Assembly: GCF_003752175.1 (NCBI RefSeq)
Contig: NZ_RJVF01000014.1
Span: 186,001-250,000, forward strand
DNA: 64,000 bases
Direction: 5' to 3'
Source: Comamonas sp. BIGb0124
Lineage (GTDB): Bacteria; Pseudomonadota; Gammaproteobacteria; Burkholderiales; Burkholderiaceae_C
Within the stretch, counting starts at the first letter, position 1; each line of letters begins with the position of its first letter. A model generated the notes under the pieces. It ran no database searches, was not told the DNA's origin, and worked only from the letters and a program-made list of their open reading frames with translations. Both the position numbers and the translations under genes were made by a program. Shown here one piece after another: positions 37,225 to 46,169 of the stretch.

Positions 37225-38247
37225 TCAATCCGCCTTGATGTTGTTGTCCTTGACGACCTTGCCCCAGCGCACGGTTTCTTCCTTCATCCATTGGCTGATC
37301 TCCGTGCGGTTCTTGCCGACGGGCTCCGATCCCAGTTCCTGCAGGCGCTGGCGGATCTCGGGCTGCGCGACGATGCGATGGATCTCGGCTTCCAGCTTGT
37401 CCAGGATGGCCTGGGGCGTACCGGCCGGTGCCAGCAGGCCCTGCCAGGATCCCGTGACGAAGCCCGGAATGGTTTCCGCCACCGTCGGCACATTCGGAAT
37501 CGTGCTGAAACGCTGGGCACTGGTCACGGCCACCGCCTTGACCTTGCCGCCCTGAACCAGAGGCGCGGTCGCCAGCACGCTGGCCATGGCCGAGTCGATC
37601 TGTCCACCGGCCAAGTCGGCCAGCGCTTGCGCTCCGCCCTTGTAGCCGATCACATTGAGCTCGAACCCACGGTTCTGCGCCAGCACCACGCCGGCCAACT
37701 GGCTGATCGCGGCCAGCGGCGTGCCGAAGCTCAGCGGCTGTCCGCTGCTCTTGGCGTAACGCGTGAGCTCGTCGAGATTGCTGGCCGGCAGATCGTTGCG
37801 GACCACCAGCAGGTGGGGCGAATAGGCCGGGATCGCGATGGGTGCGAGATCGCGCACCGGATCGTAGTTGAGCTGTGGCATCACGCCCGGGCCGATGGTC
37901 AGCACACTCATGTCGAGCAGCAGCAGGTTGTAGCCGTCGGGTGCCGATTTCGCGACATAAGAGGCACCGATGTGCCCATTGGCACCGGCCTTGTTTTCCA
38001 CCACCACCGTCTGCTTGAGCGAACTGCCCAGTTCCTTGGCCAGCAGCCGTGCCAGCACGTCCGAGGTTCCGCCCGGTGGGTTGGGCACCGTGATGCGGAT
38101 CATCTTGCTGGGATAGGCCTGTGCGCTGTCCTGCGCCTGCACGCTGCCGGCCGTCCAGGTCGCCACGGCCGCGGCCAGTGGCAGGCAGGCACGGAGCAGG
38201 GCTCGGCGGCTGCCGGACCGGCGGATGCGAAAAGAGTCGAAAGTCAT
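37225..38247 (-). CDS. Bug/TctC-family periplasmic solute-binding protein
   Basis: 340 residues. Starts MTFDSFRIRRSGSRRALL, a twin-arginine-like or Sec signal ending near VQAQ, after an excellent AGGAGAC. Bug family landmarks: YPSKMIRITVPNPPGGTSDVLARL, VVENKAGANGHIGASYVAKS, PDGYNLLL, and the C-terminal WQGLLAPAGTPQAIL. These proteins bind carboxylates for tripartite tricarboxylate transporters, but no tctA/tctB is here, as is common in Burkholderiales. It probably captures the hydroxy- or sugar-acid used by the adjacent genes. Confidence 0.93.
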   Translation of the reverse strand: MTFDSFRIRRSGSRRALLRACLPLAAAVATWTAGSVQAQDSAQAYPSKMIRITVPNPPGGTSDVLARLLAKELGSSLKQTVVVENKAGANGHIGASYVAKSAPDGYNLLLLDMSVLTIGPGVMPQLNYDPVRDLAPIAIPAYSPHLLVVRNDLPASNLDELTRYAKSSGQPLSFGTPLAAISQLAGVVLAQNRGFELNVIGYKGGAQALADLAGGQIDSAMASVLATAPLVQGGKVKAVAVTSAQRFSTIPNVPTVAETIPGFVTGSWQGLLAPAGTPQAILDKLEAEIHRIVAQPEIRQRLQELGSEPVGKNRTEISQWMKEETVRWGKVVKDNNIKAD

Positions 38248-38425
38248 GGTCGTTGTCTCCTGGTGTCGTTGAATCGATAGGCAAAGCAGCGGCATACCCG
38301 GCCTCTGACGGGGTGTGTTCGGATTCGATGAAAGCGTGGTGCCGGTGATCGGCGCGGTTCCGCTGAACGGGACCGGTCTGCGGGGCTGGCCGGCAGGCGC
38401 CGCCGGTTCAGCCGCCGGCCGGCAT

Positions 38426-39397
38426 TCAGCGCGACCGGTAGATCACGTTCTCGGGCTCGAGGCCCTGCGCCACCCGCATCGTGTTGTGGGCGATGAAGGC
38501 ATATCGCCGCTCCAGCAGCGCGGGCGTGATGGCCGAGATGTGAGGTGTGCCGCGCACATTCGGCAGCTCATGCAGAGGCCAGCGCGACGGCGGCGCCGGC
38601 GTCTGGCCGGCCTTGGGGTAGCTGTACCAGACATCCAGTGCGGCACGGCCCAGTTGCCCGCCGGTCAGCGCGTGATAGAGCGCTTCTTCGTCCACCACCT
38701 CGGCCCGTGCCACGTTGACCAGCAGGGCGCCGGGCGGCATCAGCGCCAGTTGTCGCGCGCCGATCAGGCCGCGCGTGCTGTCGTCGAGCGGACAGCACAG
38801 CACCAGGGCCTGTGCCCGCGGCAGCACCGAGGCCAGTTCCGCAACCGCCACGGTCTCGTCGGCCAGGCCGGCTGCCGGGCCCTCGGTCGCTGCCCGTCCG
38901 CTGCGCGTCACGGCCACCACCCGCATGCCGAAAGCCCGTGCCCGGCGTGCGATTTCCTGCCCGATATGCCCAAAACCGACCAGCACCAGCGTCTTGCCCC
39001 AGGCCTCGTCGTGCTGAGGCCTGGCCTTGTAGACCTCCGCCCAGGCCTGCGCATCGAGTCGGGAGGGGTACTTCCAGAGCTGCAACTGATGTTCGAGTAC
39101 CGCATGCAGCGTGAATTCGGCGATCGGCACCTCGTGTCCGTGCACATTGCTCACCGGCAGACCCGCCGGCAGAGCCTCGCAGGCAATCTGTTCCCAGCCC
39201 GCGCCGGGCACCTGCAGCAACCGGCAGCGCAGCCGCGCGGCCTGCTGCGGGTTGATCTGGTTGCAGACCACCACGTCGGCGGCGATCTCGCCGCTGTCGG
39301 CAAAGGCCGGTATGCCCTCGACGCGGTGTTCGGGGCCCAGCAGCGATTGCAGCCGGGGTGCATGAGGGGCGTGCAGGCCCGCGATCAGGATGTGCAT
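38426..39397 (-). CDS. D-2-hydroxyacid dehydrogenase
   Basis: 323 residues. Rossmann motif VLVGFGHIGQEIARRA (about 143-158), catalytic Arg in LVNVARAEVVDEEAL, and the family's Glu and His in PLHELPNVRGTPHIS. NAD(P)-dependent interconversion of 2-keto and D-2-hydroxy acids. It sits between the Bug protein and the enolase-type enzyme, same strand, so it probably handles a keto-acid made by the enolase. Substrate unknown; 178 bases separate it from the Bug gene. Confidence 0.9.
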   Translation of the reverse strand: MHILIAGLHAPHAPRLQSLLGPEHRVEGIPAFADSGEIAADVVVCNQINPQQAARLRCRLLQVPGAGWEQIACEALPAGLPVSNVHGHEVPIAEFTLHAVLEHQLQLWKYPSRLDAQAWAEVYKARPQHDEAWGKTLVLVGFGHIGQEIARRARAFGMRVVAVTRSGRAATEGPAAGLADETVAVAELASVLPRAQALVLCCPLDDSTRGLIGARQLALMPPGALLVNVARAEVVDEEALYHALTGGQLGRAALDVWYSYPKAGQTPAPPSRWPLHELPNVRGTPHISAITPALLERRYAFIAHNTMRVAQGLEPENVIYRSR

Positions 39398-39451
39398 GGA
39401 GGCGCGTGAAACGAGTTTGAAAGAAGGACGAAGAGCCGGGCCGTGTGCCGT

Positions 39452-40654
39452 TCAGGCTTTGCGGGTCTCGCGCACGATCAGCCCGGGCTTCTGTTTGAAC
39501 GCCGGCGCCAGCCGGGTGCCCAGACCGACCGCCGTGGGCGGCAGCGCCATGCCGTTGTCGATCACCGGCAGGTGCGTGACGATGTCGCGATACCACGTGG
39601 CCAGCGTTGCCCGCACCACCTCCTGGTAGATCGCCGTCGGCGCATGCAGCGCCATGTGCAGGCCGGCCATCAGCGTGATCGGACCGGTGCAGTCATGCGG
39701 GGCCAGGGGCTTGTTGTAGGCCTGCGCGAGCGCGGCGATCTTGCGGCCCTCGGTGAAACCGCCGCACCAGGCCAGATCCAGCATCACCACGTCCAGCGCG
39801 TCCTGCGCCAGCAGATCCCGGAAGGGGCGAAGGCCGCCCAGCGTCTCGCTGCCGCAGATCGGTACCCGCGTGCGGCGGCGCAAGTCGGCCAGGCCTTGCG
39901 GATCGTCCATCTTGTTGAGCGGATCCTCGACCCAGAACACACCGAATTCCTCGAGCGCCTGACAGATGCGCAGCGCCGAATGGGCCCCGAAGAGGCTGTG
40001 CAGCTCGCACATCACCTCGATGCGATTGCCCACGGCTTCGCGGATCTGGCGGAAAGGCTGCAGCCCTTTCTCCAGGTCCGGCAGGCTGATCATGTGGCCT
40101 GCGCTGGCCGGTGCATAGATGTCGAAAGGCCAGATCTTCATGGCCTTGTAGCCTTCGTCGACCAGGCTGGTGGCCAGTGCGCCGGCATCCCGCATGAACG
40201 CCACCTGATCGTCGTAGGGGCCCGCGGACTGGTCGTCGCCGGTGATGTCGCGCCGCTGTCCGGTGGTATTGAAAGCGTAGCCCGCGCAGGTGTTGTAGAC
40301 CGGCACGCTCGAGCGGGCGCCGCCGCCCAGCGCCTGATACACCGGCACGCCCTGGCGTTGTCCGGCCAGGTCCCAGAGTGCGATGTCGATCGCGCTGGCC
40401 GACCGCACCTCCACGCCCGAACCGTTGTAGCCCACATAGGGCGTGAGCAGATGGCGCGAGATGCCCTCGATGTGGCGTGCGTCGCGGCCCAGCAGCCAGG
40501 GTGCCAGTTCTTCGTGCAGGCAGGTCTCGACGCTGGCCGCGCCCCGGAAGGTTTCGCCCAGGCCGGTCAGGCCGTCGTCGGTCTCGAGTTCCAGCCAGAT
40601 CAGGCTGGGACGGTCGGGCAGGCGGTAGGTGCGCAGGCAGGTGATCGTGGACAT
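39452..40654 (-). CDS. Enolase-superfamily (mandelate racemase/muconate lactonizing) enzyme, probable sugar-acid dehydratase
   Basis: 400 residues. N-terminal capping domain (to about 120), then a (beta/alpha)8 barrel. Metal ligands are the Glu residues in EVMCELHSLFG, FWVEDPLNKMD and ICGSETLGGL; acid/base candidates are Lys in KAMKIWPFD and His in APHDCTGP. The KIWPFD strand and the HDCTGP end suggest a sugar-acid dehydratase rather than a racemase. With the downstream 2-hydroxyacid dehydrogenase and Bug protein it forms a catabolic cluster, divergent from a GntR/FCD regulator. Confidence 0.88.
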   Translation of the reverse strand: MSTITCLRTYRLPDRPSLIWLELETDDGLTGLGETFRGAASVETCLHEELAPWLLGRDARHIEGISRHLLTPYVGYNGSGVEVRSASAIDIALWDLAGQRQGVPVYQALGGGARSSVPVYNTCAGYAFNTTGQRRDITGDDQSAGPYDDQVAFMRDAGALATSLVDEGYKAMKIWPFDIYAPASAGHMISLPDLEKGLQPFRQIREAVGNRIEVMCELHSLFGAHSALRICQALEEFGVFWVEDPLNKMDDPQGLADLRRRTRVPICGSETLGGLRPFRDLLAQDALDVVMLDLAWCGGFTEGRKIAALAQAYNKPLAPHDCTGPITLMAGLHMALHAPTAIYQEVVRATLATWYRDIVTHLPVIDNGMALPPTAVGLGTRLAPAFKQKPGLIVRETRKA

Positions 40655-40803
40655 GGATGACAAAGCCGAAAACTGGAAGGAACACGGAAAGAAAACACGG
40701 CAGCACGCCAGGCCGAAGCCGCAGACGGGCTGCGGCATGCCTTGCACAGCGTGCGACCCAGCCGCTGTCCGTGCTGAAGCGCAGTATCGCGGGCAGCCTT
40801 CCT

Positions 40804-40851
40804 TTGTGTCAATATCTGTTATTTTTATGATTACCCTGTTAAAAGCTGTTT
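40804..40851 (+). promoter_or_regulatory. Divergent promoter region with phased CTGTT repeats
   Basis: TTGTGT (40804-40809), 16-base spacer, TATGAT (40826-40831) forms a reasonable rightward promoter for the GntR-family gene. CTGTTA at 40816-40821 and 40836-40841 and CTGTTT at 40846-40851 are spaced 20 and 10 bases, whole helical turns, as expected of a cooperative operator. The rest of the 259-base gap (40655-40913) shows nothing clear. Confidence 0.45.
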
Positions 40852-40913
40852 GTGTTTGCCGAAAGAGTCATCACAGCTGCAGACAGGGCCAAAGTCGGTC
40901 AAACTCACGCTCT

Positions 40914-41609
40914 ATGAATAGCCCTGCTGCCGACCGCCTCCTCAAGGACAAGGTCTACGACGATTTGCTGCGTTTGCTGGGCACTCCCGGCTTCGAGTCC
41001 CAGGCCCGGATGCCGGGCGAGAATGCGATGGCCCAGCGGCTCTCCGTCTCGCGGCCCGTTTTGCGCCAGGCGCTGGCGCGATTGCGCGAAGAAGGGCGCA
41101 TCCATACCCGCAAGGGCTCGGGCAACTTCGTGGCCGAGGTTTTGCCGCAGGGCAAGGGCATGGACTACGGTCCGCTCACCAACATCCCCGACATCCGGGC
41201 GTTTCTCGAGTTCCGTTGCAGCATCGAAGGCGAGGCCGCAGCGCGTGCGGCGCTCAACTGCACGCCGGCCCAGATGGCCGATATCCGCTTGCACCGCGAG
41301 CGTTTCGATGCAGCGCTTGCGGCAGGCGATTCGGCCATGGAGGAAGACATTGCCTTCCATGCGGCGATCGCGCAGGCCAGCGGCAACCGTTTCTACGGCA
41401 TGACCCTCGCAGCGCTGGCGCAGCAGACCCGTTTTGCCATCGGGCTGGTTCGCAGCCTGGGCGGCCGCTCGCGCGACGACCGGCTGTCGGACGTGCGCCG
41501 CGAGCATGCCGCCATCGAAGCCGCCATCGCCCAAGGCGATGCGGCCGCCGCACGGCTCGCCATGGAGGAGCACCTGAAAAGCGGGATCGACCGGCTGTTC
41601 GGGCATTGA
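40914..41609 (+). CDS. GntR-family (FadR/FCD) transcriptional regulator
   Basis: 231 residues. Winged HTH at about residues 8-75 (MPGENAMAQRLSVSRPVLRQALARLREEGRIHTRKGSGNFV), then an all-helical FCD effector domain with the metal-site pattern of Asp/His residues (EEDIAFHAAIAQASGN and DVRREHAAIEAAIAQGD). This class binds carboxylates and usually represses the adjacent catabolic operon, here the enolase/hydroxyacid dehydrogenase/Bug genes read in the opposite direction. Confidence 0.92.
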   Translation: MNSPAADRLLKDKVYDDLLRLLGTPGFESQARMPGENAMAQRLSVSRPVLRQALARLREEGRIHTRKGSGNFVAEVLPQGKGMDYGPLTNIPDIRAFLEFRCSIEGEAAARAALNCTPAQMADIRLHRERFDAALAAGDSAMEEDIAFHAAIAQASGNRFYGMTLAALAQQTRFAIGLVRSLGGRSRDDRLSDVRREHAAIEAAIAQGDAAAARLAMEEHLKSGIDRLFGH

Positions 41610-41656
41610 GATCCACGCCACGGCCTGGCATCGGCCCGCGCGGGTCTCTTTGGCAT

Positions 41657-41691
41657 AAAAAAACCGCGAGCAGGCTCGTGCCCGGTCGCGG
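41657..41691 (-). terminator. Intrinsic terminator of hsp20
   Basis: Reading leftward: CCGCGA...TCGCGG with a nested GAGC/GCTC-containing loop, followed by seven T. It lies 61 bases past the Hsp20 stop. Confidence 0.8.
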
Positions 41692-41752
41692 AGAGCATCT
41701 GCCTCTGGCACTGCCGGGCCGGCTGCAGCGGCCTGGCCCGGCAGCCAGGGCG

Positions 41753-42133
41753 TCAGTCGATGGACAGCGTCGTCGACGTTTTCTGCGGCACGGTCTTGCC
41801 GATCACCAGCGTCAGCACGCCGTGCTCGAGCTTCGCCGAACTGGCCTGGGTATCGATGGCCAGCGGAAACTCGTAGGCCAGCTTGACCTTGCGAGCCGCA
41901 TCGTCCGTGCTGGCGATACGCAGCACGCTGTCTTCGATGGTGAGGGTCAATTGCTCGCGGCTCAGGCCGGGCAGATCGAGCGACAGCGTCCAGCTCGTCT
42001 CGTTCTCGGTGAAACGTTGCGATGTGCGCGCGGACGGCTGCACGGTGTCGCCGATGAAGCGTTCGAACGAACGATCGAAGGAACGCAGGGCGGGCGAATA
42101 GCTCAGGGAGCGCAGGGAAGGCGTCAGGAACAT
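41753..42133 (-). CDS. Small heat-shock protein, Hsp20/alpha-crystallin family
   Basis: 126 residues, short for the family. The alpha-crystallin domain spans about 40-115: SWTLSLDLPGLSREQLTLTIEDSVLRI and the conserved LEHGVLTLVIGK (usually A-x-x-x-n-GVL). N-terminal arm is 40 residues with SFDRSFERFIGD; the C-terminal I-x-I anchoring motif is not obvious. A cytoplasmic holdase chaperone. The upstream region contains a CTTGAAA hexamer typical of heat-shock sigma-32 -35 elements (reading leftward, 42246-42240), though no good CCCCAT-type -10 follows. Confidence 0.9.
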   Translation of the reverse strand: MFLTPSLRSLSYSPALRSFDRSFERFIGDTVQPSARTSQRFTENETSWTLSLDLPGLSREQLTLTIEDSVLRIASTDDAARKVKLAYEFPLAIDTQASSAKLEHGVLTLVIGKTVPQKTSTTLSID

Positions 42134-42238
42134 AGGTGTCTTTCAGATGAAACGGTTGACGTTCAAAACCGCGGCGATCCGATGGGACGGGTGTCGAACT
42201 GGCTGCCGCTTGATGCAGATCTGCGATCGTCCAGACAC

Positions 42239-42278
42239 TTTTCAAGCCTTTATATTTTTGTCTCGGCGATCTTGAAAA
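42239..42278. promoter_or_regulatory. Symmetric CTTGAAAA repeat upstream of hsp20
   Basis: TTTTCAAG (42239-42246) and CTTGAAAA (42271-42278) form an inverted repeat around an A+T-rich centre. The left copy, read leftward, is a sigma-32-like -35 for hsp20. Whether the pair is a binding site or two divergent -35 elements is unclear. Confidence 0.35.
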
Positions 42279-42340
42279 AGACACGTAAGCCCTGACCATC
42301 ATTGATGATTCAGGTTGCTGAAGGCTGCTGCACGGCCGCC

Positions 42341-42709
42341 TCAGCGCCGGGGTCGGGCGTACCCCAGGCAGACGCCCGAATTCGGATGGCCCCGGCACTC
42401 GCGCTGCAGCCGCTGGTCGCGCTGCGTGACGCTTTCGCCGCCCGAGCCGCGCGGGCCCGGCGGTGGCGTCTGGGCCCGCTTGCGCGTTCGGCGCGCAGGC
42501 GCTGCCGAGCCGGCTTCGCTGTTCGGGCCCTGCCTGAAAAGGCCTTGGCGATGCGTGGTCGGCCATTGCATGGCTGGCAATCGCAGGGCCGGACTGGCGA
42601 GGTCGGCCGCGGCCCGGTGTTGGGCCGAACGATGCCGAGGCTCGGGCGCGGTTGCCGCCAGGACCCCGTGCGCGGCGGCGGCCATCGCCACCAGCCCGAT
42701 CCAGCGCAT
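42341..42709 (-). CDS. Small exported hypothetical protein
   Basis: 122 residues from ATG 42709, which begins a clean signal peptide (MRWIGLVAMAAAAHGVLA). An in-frame ATG at 42784 would extend it by 25 residues and bury the signal. The mature part is Ala/Arg/Pro-rich and ends with ECRGHPNSGVCLGYARPRR, a paired-cysteine tail that looks conserved rather than random. Coding potential rests on this and the signal peptide. I do not recognise a family. It is divergent from the GNAT gene. Confidence 0.5.
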   Translation of the reverse strand: MRWIGLVAMAAAAHGVLAATAPEPRHRSAQHRAAADLASPALRLPAMQWPTTHRQGLFRQGPNSEAGSAAPARRTRKRAQTPPPGPRGSGGESVTQRDQRLQRECRGHPNSGVCLGYARPRR

Positions 42710-42782
42710 CGGCCCCCGGAGCCTGCGCCCGGCCTGGCTGTGCGACACTGCGCCCGAACTTGCCCTTACTGCTGTCTGTCCC

Positions 42783-43361
42783 ATGATTGTCGATTCCTCT
42801 CCGCCATCGGCGGCCGCACCATTGTTGCCAGGCAACCCAACGACTGTCGAGATCGTCGTGGCCGATTACGCGCATGGGCCGCATGCCGACGCCGTGGTGG
42901 CGCTGCTCGATGCCTATGCGCGCGATCCCATGGGCGGTGGGCAGCCGCTGCCGGAGCACGCACGCCGTACCCTGGTGCCGCAGCTCGCCGCGTTTCCGCA
43001 TGCCTTGAGCCTGCTGGCCTATGTTCCGGCCGCAGCAGGGCAGGGCGGCGAGGCCGGATCCGCACCCCGGCCGGTCGGTCTGCTCAATGCCTTCATGGGC
43101 TTTTCCACCTTCAAGGCCCAACCCTTGCTCAATGTGCACGATGTGGCCGTGCTCGAGGCCTTCCGCGGCCGCGGTATTGCCCGGGCGCTGATGGCCGAAG
43201 CCGAGCGGCAGGCGCGCCTGCGCGGCTGCTGCAAGCTCACGCTGGAAGTGCTGGCCGGCAATGCCGTCGCGCAGCGCGCCTACCGCAGTCAGGGCTATGC
43301 GCCCTACGATCTGGGCGAGAGCCAGGGGCAGGCGCAGTTCTGGCAGAAGTGGCTGGATTGA
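42783..43361 (+). CDS. GNAT-family N-acetyltransferase
   Basis: 192 residues. The acetyl-CoA-binding motif A is LEAFRGRGIARALMAEAERQARLRGC in split form (R/Q-x-x-G-x-G/A at RGRGIA), followed by motif B LEVLAGNAVAQRAYRSQGYAPY. N-terminal ADYAHGPHADAVVALLDAYARDPMGGG is typical of a small-molecule or amino-acid acetyltransferase subgroup. Substrate unknown. The start ATG at 42783 lies in a CATG shared with a possible leftward start. Confidence 0.88.
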   Translation: MIVDSSPPSAAAPLLPGNPTTVEIVVADYAHGPHADAVVALLDAYARDPMGGGQPLPEHARRTLVPQLAAFPHALSLLAYVPAAAGQGGEAGSAPRPVGLLNAFMGFSTFKAQPLLNVHDVAVLEAFRGRGIARALMAEAERQARLRGCCKLTLEVLAGNAVAQRAYRSQGYAPYDLGESQGQAQFWQKWLD

Positions 43362-43367
43362 CCCGGT

Positions 43368-43396
43368 TTGGGGTGCGTGGCGGCATGGCGTATAAT
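43368..43396 (+). promoter_or_regulatory. Probable rpsO promoter
   Basis: TATAAT (43391-43396) preceded at 17 bases by TTGGGG (43368-43373). A leader of about 115 bases follows, with a GCGGGGATTTCCCCCTGC hairpin just before the rpsO ribosome-binding region. Confidence 0.55.
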
Positions 43397-43515
43397 CCCG
43401 AAGTTCTGCGTGGCGCCTTTGTCGATTCCCATCGAATGGGCAGGCCAGCCATGCGGATCATTCACGGCGCGGGGATTTCCCCCTGCGTTCGCCTGTCGTT
43501 TTTCTAGGAAACATC

Positions 43516-43779
43516 ATGACCCAACTCAACAAGGCAGAAGTCATTGCCGACAACGCACGTGCCGCTGGCGATACCGGCAGCCCCGAAGTGCAAGTCGCTC
43601 TGCTGACCGCCCGCATCAACGAACTGACGCCCCACTTCAAGCAACACGCCAAGGACCACCATGGTCGCCGCGGCCTGCTGCGCATGGTCAGCCGCCGTCG
43701 CAAGCTGCTCGACTACCTGAAGTCCAAGGACGCCGATCGTTACACCGCGCTGATCGCCAAGCTGGGCCTGCGCAAGTAA
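43516..43779 (+). CDS. rpsO: 30S ribosomal protein S15
   Basis: 87 residues. Binds 16S rRNA near the central domain. Begins [34 protein letters not shown] and includes [16 protein letters not shown], the conserved rRNA-binding segment. In many bacteria S15 represses its own mRNA; the leader hairpin here could serve that. Followed by a strong terminator and pnp, the usual order. Confidence 0.98.
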   Translation: MTQLNKAEVIADNARAAGDTGSPEVQVALLTARINELTPHFKQHAKDHHGRRGLLRMVSRRRKLLDYLKSKDADRYTALIAKLGLRK

Positions 43780-43795
43780 GCACCGATTGCACAAG

Positions 43796-43831
43796 AACGC
43801 CTGAGTTAGCCCGCTAGCTCAGGCGTTTTTT
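43796..43831 (+). terminator. Intrinsic terminator after rpsO
   Basis: AACGCCTGAG...CTCAGGCG hairpin followed by six T. It separates rpsO from pnp, allowing partial read-through as in other rpsO-pnp pairs. Confidence 0.9.
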
Positions 43832-43864
43832 ACTTCGGAGTACGGAATCGCGAATACGCGCTGT

Positions 43865-43918
43865 GTCATTCCACAAGGCCCCGCCCCCGCGCAGCAGGCC
43901 GGGTCCTTCTGGAATGGC
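43865..43918 (+). promoter_or_regulatory. pnp leader stem-loop, probable RNase III target
   Basis: GTCATTCCA (43865-43873) pairs with TGGAATGGC (43910-43918), continued inward by AAGGCCC (43875-43881) with GGGTCCTT (43901-43908), about 16 base pairs in all with small bulges. A long double-stranded leader cut by RNase III underlies pnp autoregulation in E. coli; this is the same arrangement. Confidence 0.6.
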
Positions 43919-43988
43919 ATCGTGTTCGATTTCCTCTCCGGCCTTACCAGGCAAGGATTGCCTGCTCTTCAAATTGGAGTATTCGTAC

Positions 43989-46124
43989 ATGAGCATTTTC
44001 AACAAAGTCACCAAGACCTTCCAATGGGGCCAGCACACCGTCAAGCTCGAAACCGGTGAAGTGGCCCGTCAGGCCTCCGGTGCCGTGCTCGTCGACATCG
44101 AAGGCACCGTGGTGCTCGCCACCGTGGTCGCAGCCAAGACCGCCAAGTCCGGCCAGGACTTCTTCCCCCTGACCGTCGACTACATCGAGAAGACCTACGC
44201 CGCAGGCAAGATCCCCGGCAGCTTCTTCAAGCGTGAAGCCAAGCCCAGCGAACTCGAGACGCTGACCAGCCGCCTGATCGACCGCCCGATCCGCCCGCTG
44301 TTCCCCGAAGGCTTCTACAACGACGTGCACGTCGTGATCCACACCGTCTCGCTCAACCCCGAAGTCGACGCCGACATCGCGGCCCTGATCGGCACCAGTG
44401 CAGCCCTGTCCATTTCGGGCATCCCCTTCAGCGGCCCCATCGGCGCAGCCCGCGTGGGCTACGTCAATGGCGAGTACGTGCTCAACCCGGGCCAGACCCA
44501 GCGCAAGGATTCGCAGCTCGATCTGGTCGTCGCCGGCACCGAAGCCGCCGTGCTGATGGTCGAATCCGAAGCCCAGCAACTGTCCGAAGACATCATGCTG
44601 GGTGCCGTGGTCTACGGCCACGAGCAGAGCCAGGTCGCCATCAACGCCATCCATGAACTGGTGCGCGAAGCCGGCAAGCCCGTCTGGGACTGGCAGCCGC
44701 CCGCCAAGGACGAGCCCTTCATCGCCAAGGTTTCCGCCCTGGCCGAAGACAAGCTGCGTGCCGCCTACCAGATCCGCAGCAAGCAAGCCCGTACCCAAGC
44801 CCTGCGCGAAACCACGGCCGGCGTGCTCGCTTCGCTCAAGGAAGAAGGCGTCGAATTCGACGCCGTCAAGGTCGAAGGCCTGCTGTTCGACATCGAAGCC
44901 CGCATCGTGCGCAGCCAGATCCTGGCCGGCGAGCCGCGCATCGACGGTCGCGACACACGCACCGTGCGTCCCATCGAGATCCGCAACAGCGTGCTGCCCC
45001 GTACCCACGGTTCGGCCCTCTTCACGCGTGGCGAGACCCAGGCGCTGGTCGTGACCACGCTGGGCACCGAACGCGACGCTCAGCGCATCGACGCGCTGGC
45101 CGGCGAATTCGAAGACCGCTTCCTGTTCCACTACAACATGCCTCCCTTTGCCACCGGCGAAGTCGGCCGCATGGGCTCCACCAAGCGCCGTGAAATCGGC
45201 CACGGCCGCCTGGCCAAGCGCGCGCTCGTCGCCGTGCTGCCGAGCAAGGACGAGTTCCCCTACACCGTCCGCGTGGTCTCCGAGATCACCGAGTCCAACG
45301 GCTCCTCGTCGATGGCTTCGGTCTGCGGCGGCTGCCTCTCCATGATGGACGCCGGCGTGCCGCTCAAGGCACACGTGGCCGGCATCGCCATGGGCCTGAT
45401 CAAGGAAGACAACCGTTTTGCCGTGCTGACCGACATCCTGGGCGATGAAGATCACCTCGGCGACATGGACTTCAAGGTCGCTGGTACCGGCAACGGCATC
45501 ACCGCACTGCAGATGGACATCAAGATCCAGGGCATCACCAAGGAAATCATGCAAGTGGCCCTGGCGCAAGCCAAGGAAGCCCGCCTGCACATCCTGGGCA
45601 AGATGACCGAAGCCCTGGGCGAAGCCAAGGCCGAAGTCTCCAGCTTCGCGCCTCGCCTGTTCAGCTTCAAGATCAACCCCGAGAAGATCCGCGACGTCAT
45701 CGGCAAGGGCGGCTCGACCATCCGTGCCCTGACCGAAGAAACCGGCACGCAGATCGACATCGGCGAAGACGGCACCATCACCATCGCCTCCAACGATTCC
45801 GCCAAGGCTGACGAAGCCCGCCGCCGCATCGAGGAAATCACGGCCGAAGTCGAAATCGGCAAGGTCTACGAAGGCCCCGTGGTCAAGATCCTCGACTTCG
45901 GCGCGCTGATCAACGTGCTGCCCGGCAAGGATGGCCTGCTGCACATCAGCCAGATCGCGCACCAGCGCGTCGAGAAGGTCACCGACTTCCTGCAGGAAGG
46001 CCAGATCGTCAAGGTCAAGGTGCTCGAGACCGACGAAAAGGGTCGCATCAAGCTGTCCATGAAGGCTCTGCTGGACCGTCCCGCGCCTGCCGCTTACGCT
46101 GCAGACCAGGGCGACCCGGCCTGA
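43989..46124 (+). CDS. pnp: Polyribonucleotide nucleotidyltransferase (PNPase)
   Basis: 711 residues. Trimeric 3'-to-5' phosphorolytic exoribonuclease of the degradosome. Two RNase PH-like domains (about 1-215 and 310-540) separated by a helical linker; catalytic-core motifs [12 protein letters not shown]-type segment ([12 protein letters not shown]) and [18 protein letters not shown]-terminal KH domain ([20 protein letters not shown]) and S1 domain ([33 protein letters not shown] in separate strands). Full length. Confidence 0.98.
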   Translation: MSIFNKVTKTFQWGQHTVKLETGEVARQASGAVLVDIEGTVVLATVVAAKTAKSGQDFFPLTVDYIEKTYAAGKIPGSFFKREAKPSELETLTSRLIDRPIRPLFPEGFYNDVHVVIHTVSLNPEVDADIAALIGTSAALSISGIPFSGPIGAARVGYVNGEYVLNPGQTQRKDSQLDLVVAGTEAAVLMVESEAQQLSEDIMLGAVVYGHEQSQVAINAIHELVREAGKPVWDWQPPAKDEPFIAKVSALAEDKLRAAYQIRSKQARTQALRETTAGVLASLKEEGVEFDAVKVEGLLFDIEARIVRSQILAGEPRIDGRDTRTVRPIEIRNSVLPRTHGSALFTRGETQALVVTTLGTERDAQRIDALAGEFEDRFLFHYNMPPFATGEVGRMGSTKRREIGHGRLAKRALVAVLPSKDEFPYTVRVVSEITESNGSSSMASVCGGCLSMMDAGVPLKAHVAGIAMGLIKEDNRFAVLTDILGDEDHLGDMDFKVAGTGNGITALQMDIKIQGITKEIMQVALAQAKEARLHILGKMTEALGEAKAEVSSFAPRLFSFKINPEKIRDVIGKGGSTIRALTEETGTQIDIGEDGTITIASNDSAKADEARRRIEEITAEVEIGKVYEGPVVKILDFGALINVLPGKDGLLHISQIAHQRVEKVTDFLQEGQIVKVKVLETDEKGRIKLSMKALLDRPAPAAYAADQGDPA

Positions 46125-46169
46125 TCCACGCACTCGGCAACCTGTCGGCATACCGCAAGGCGAGCATCC

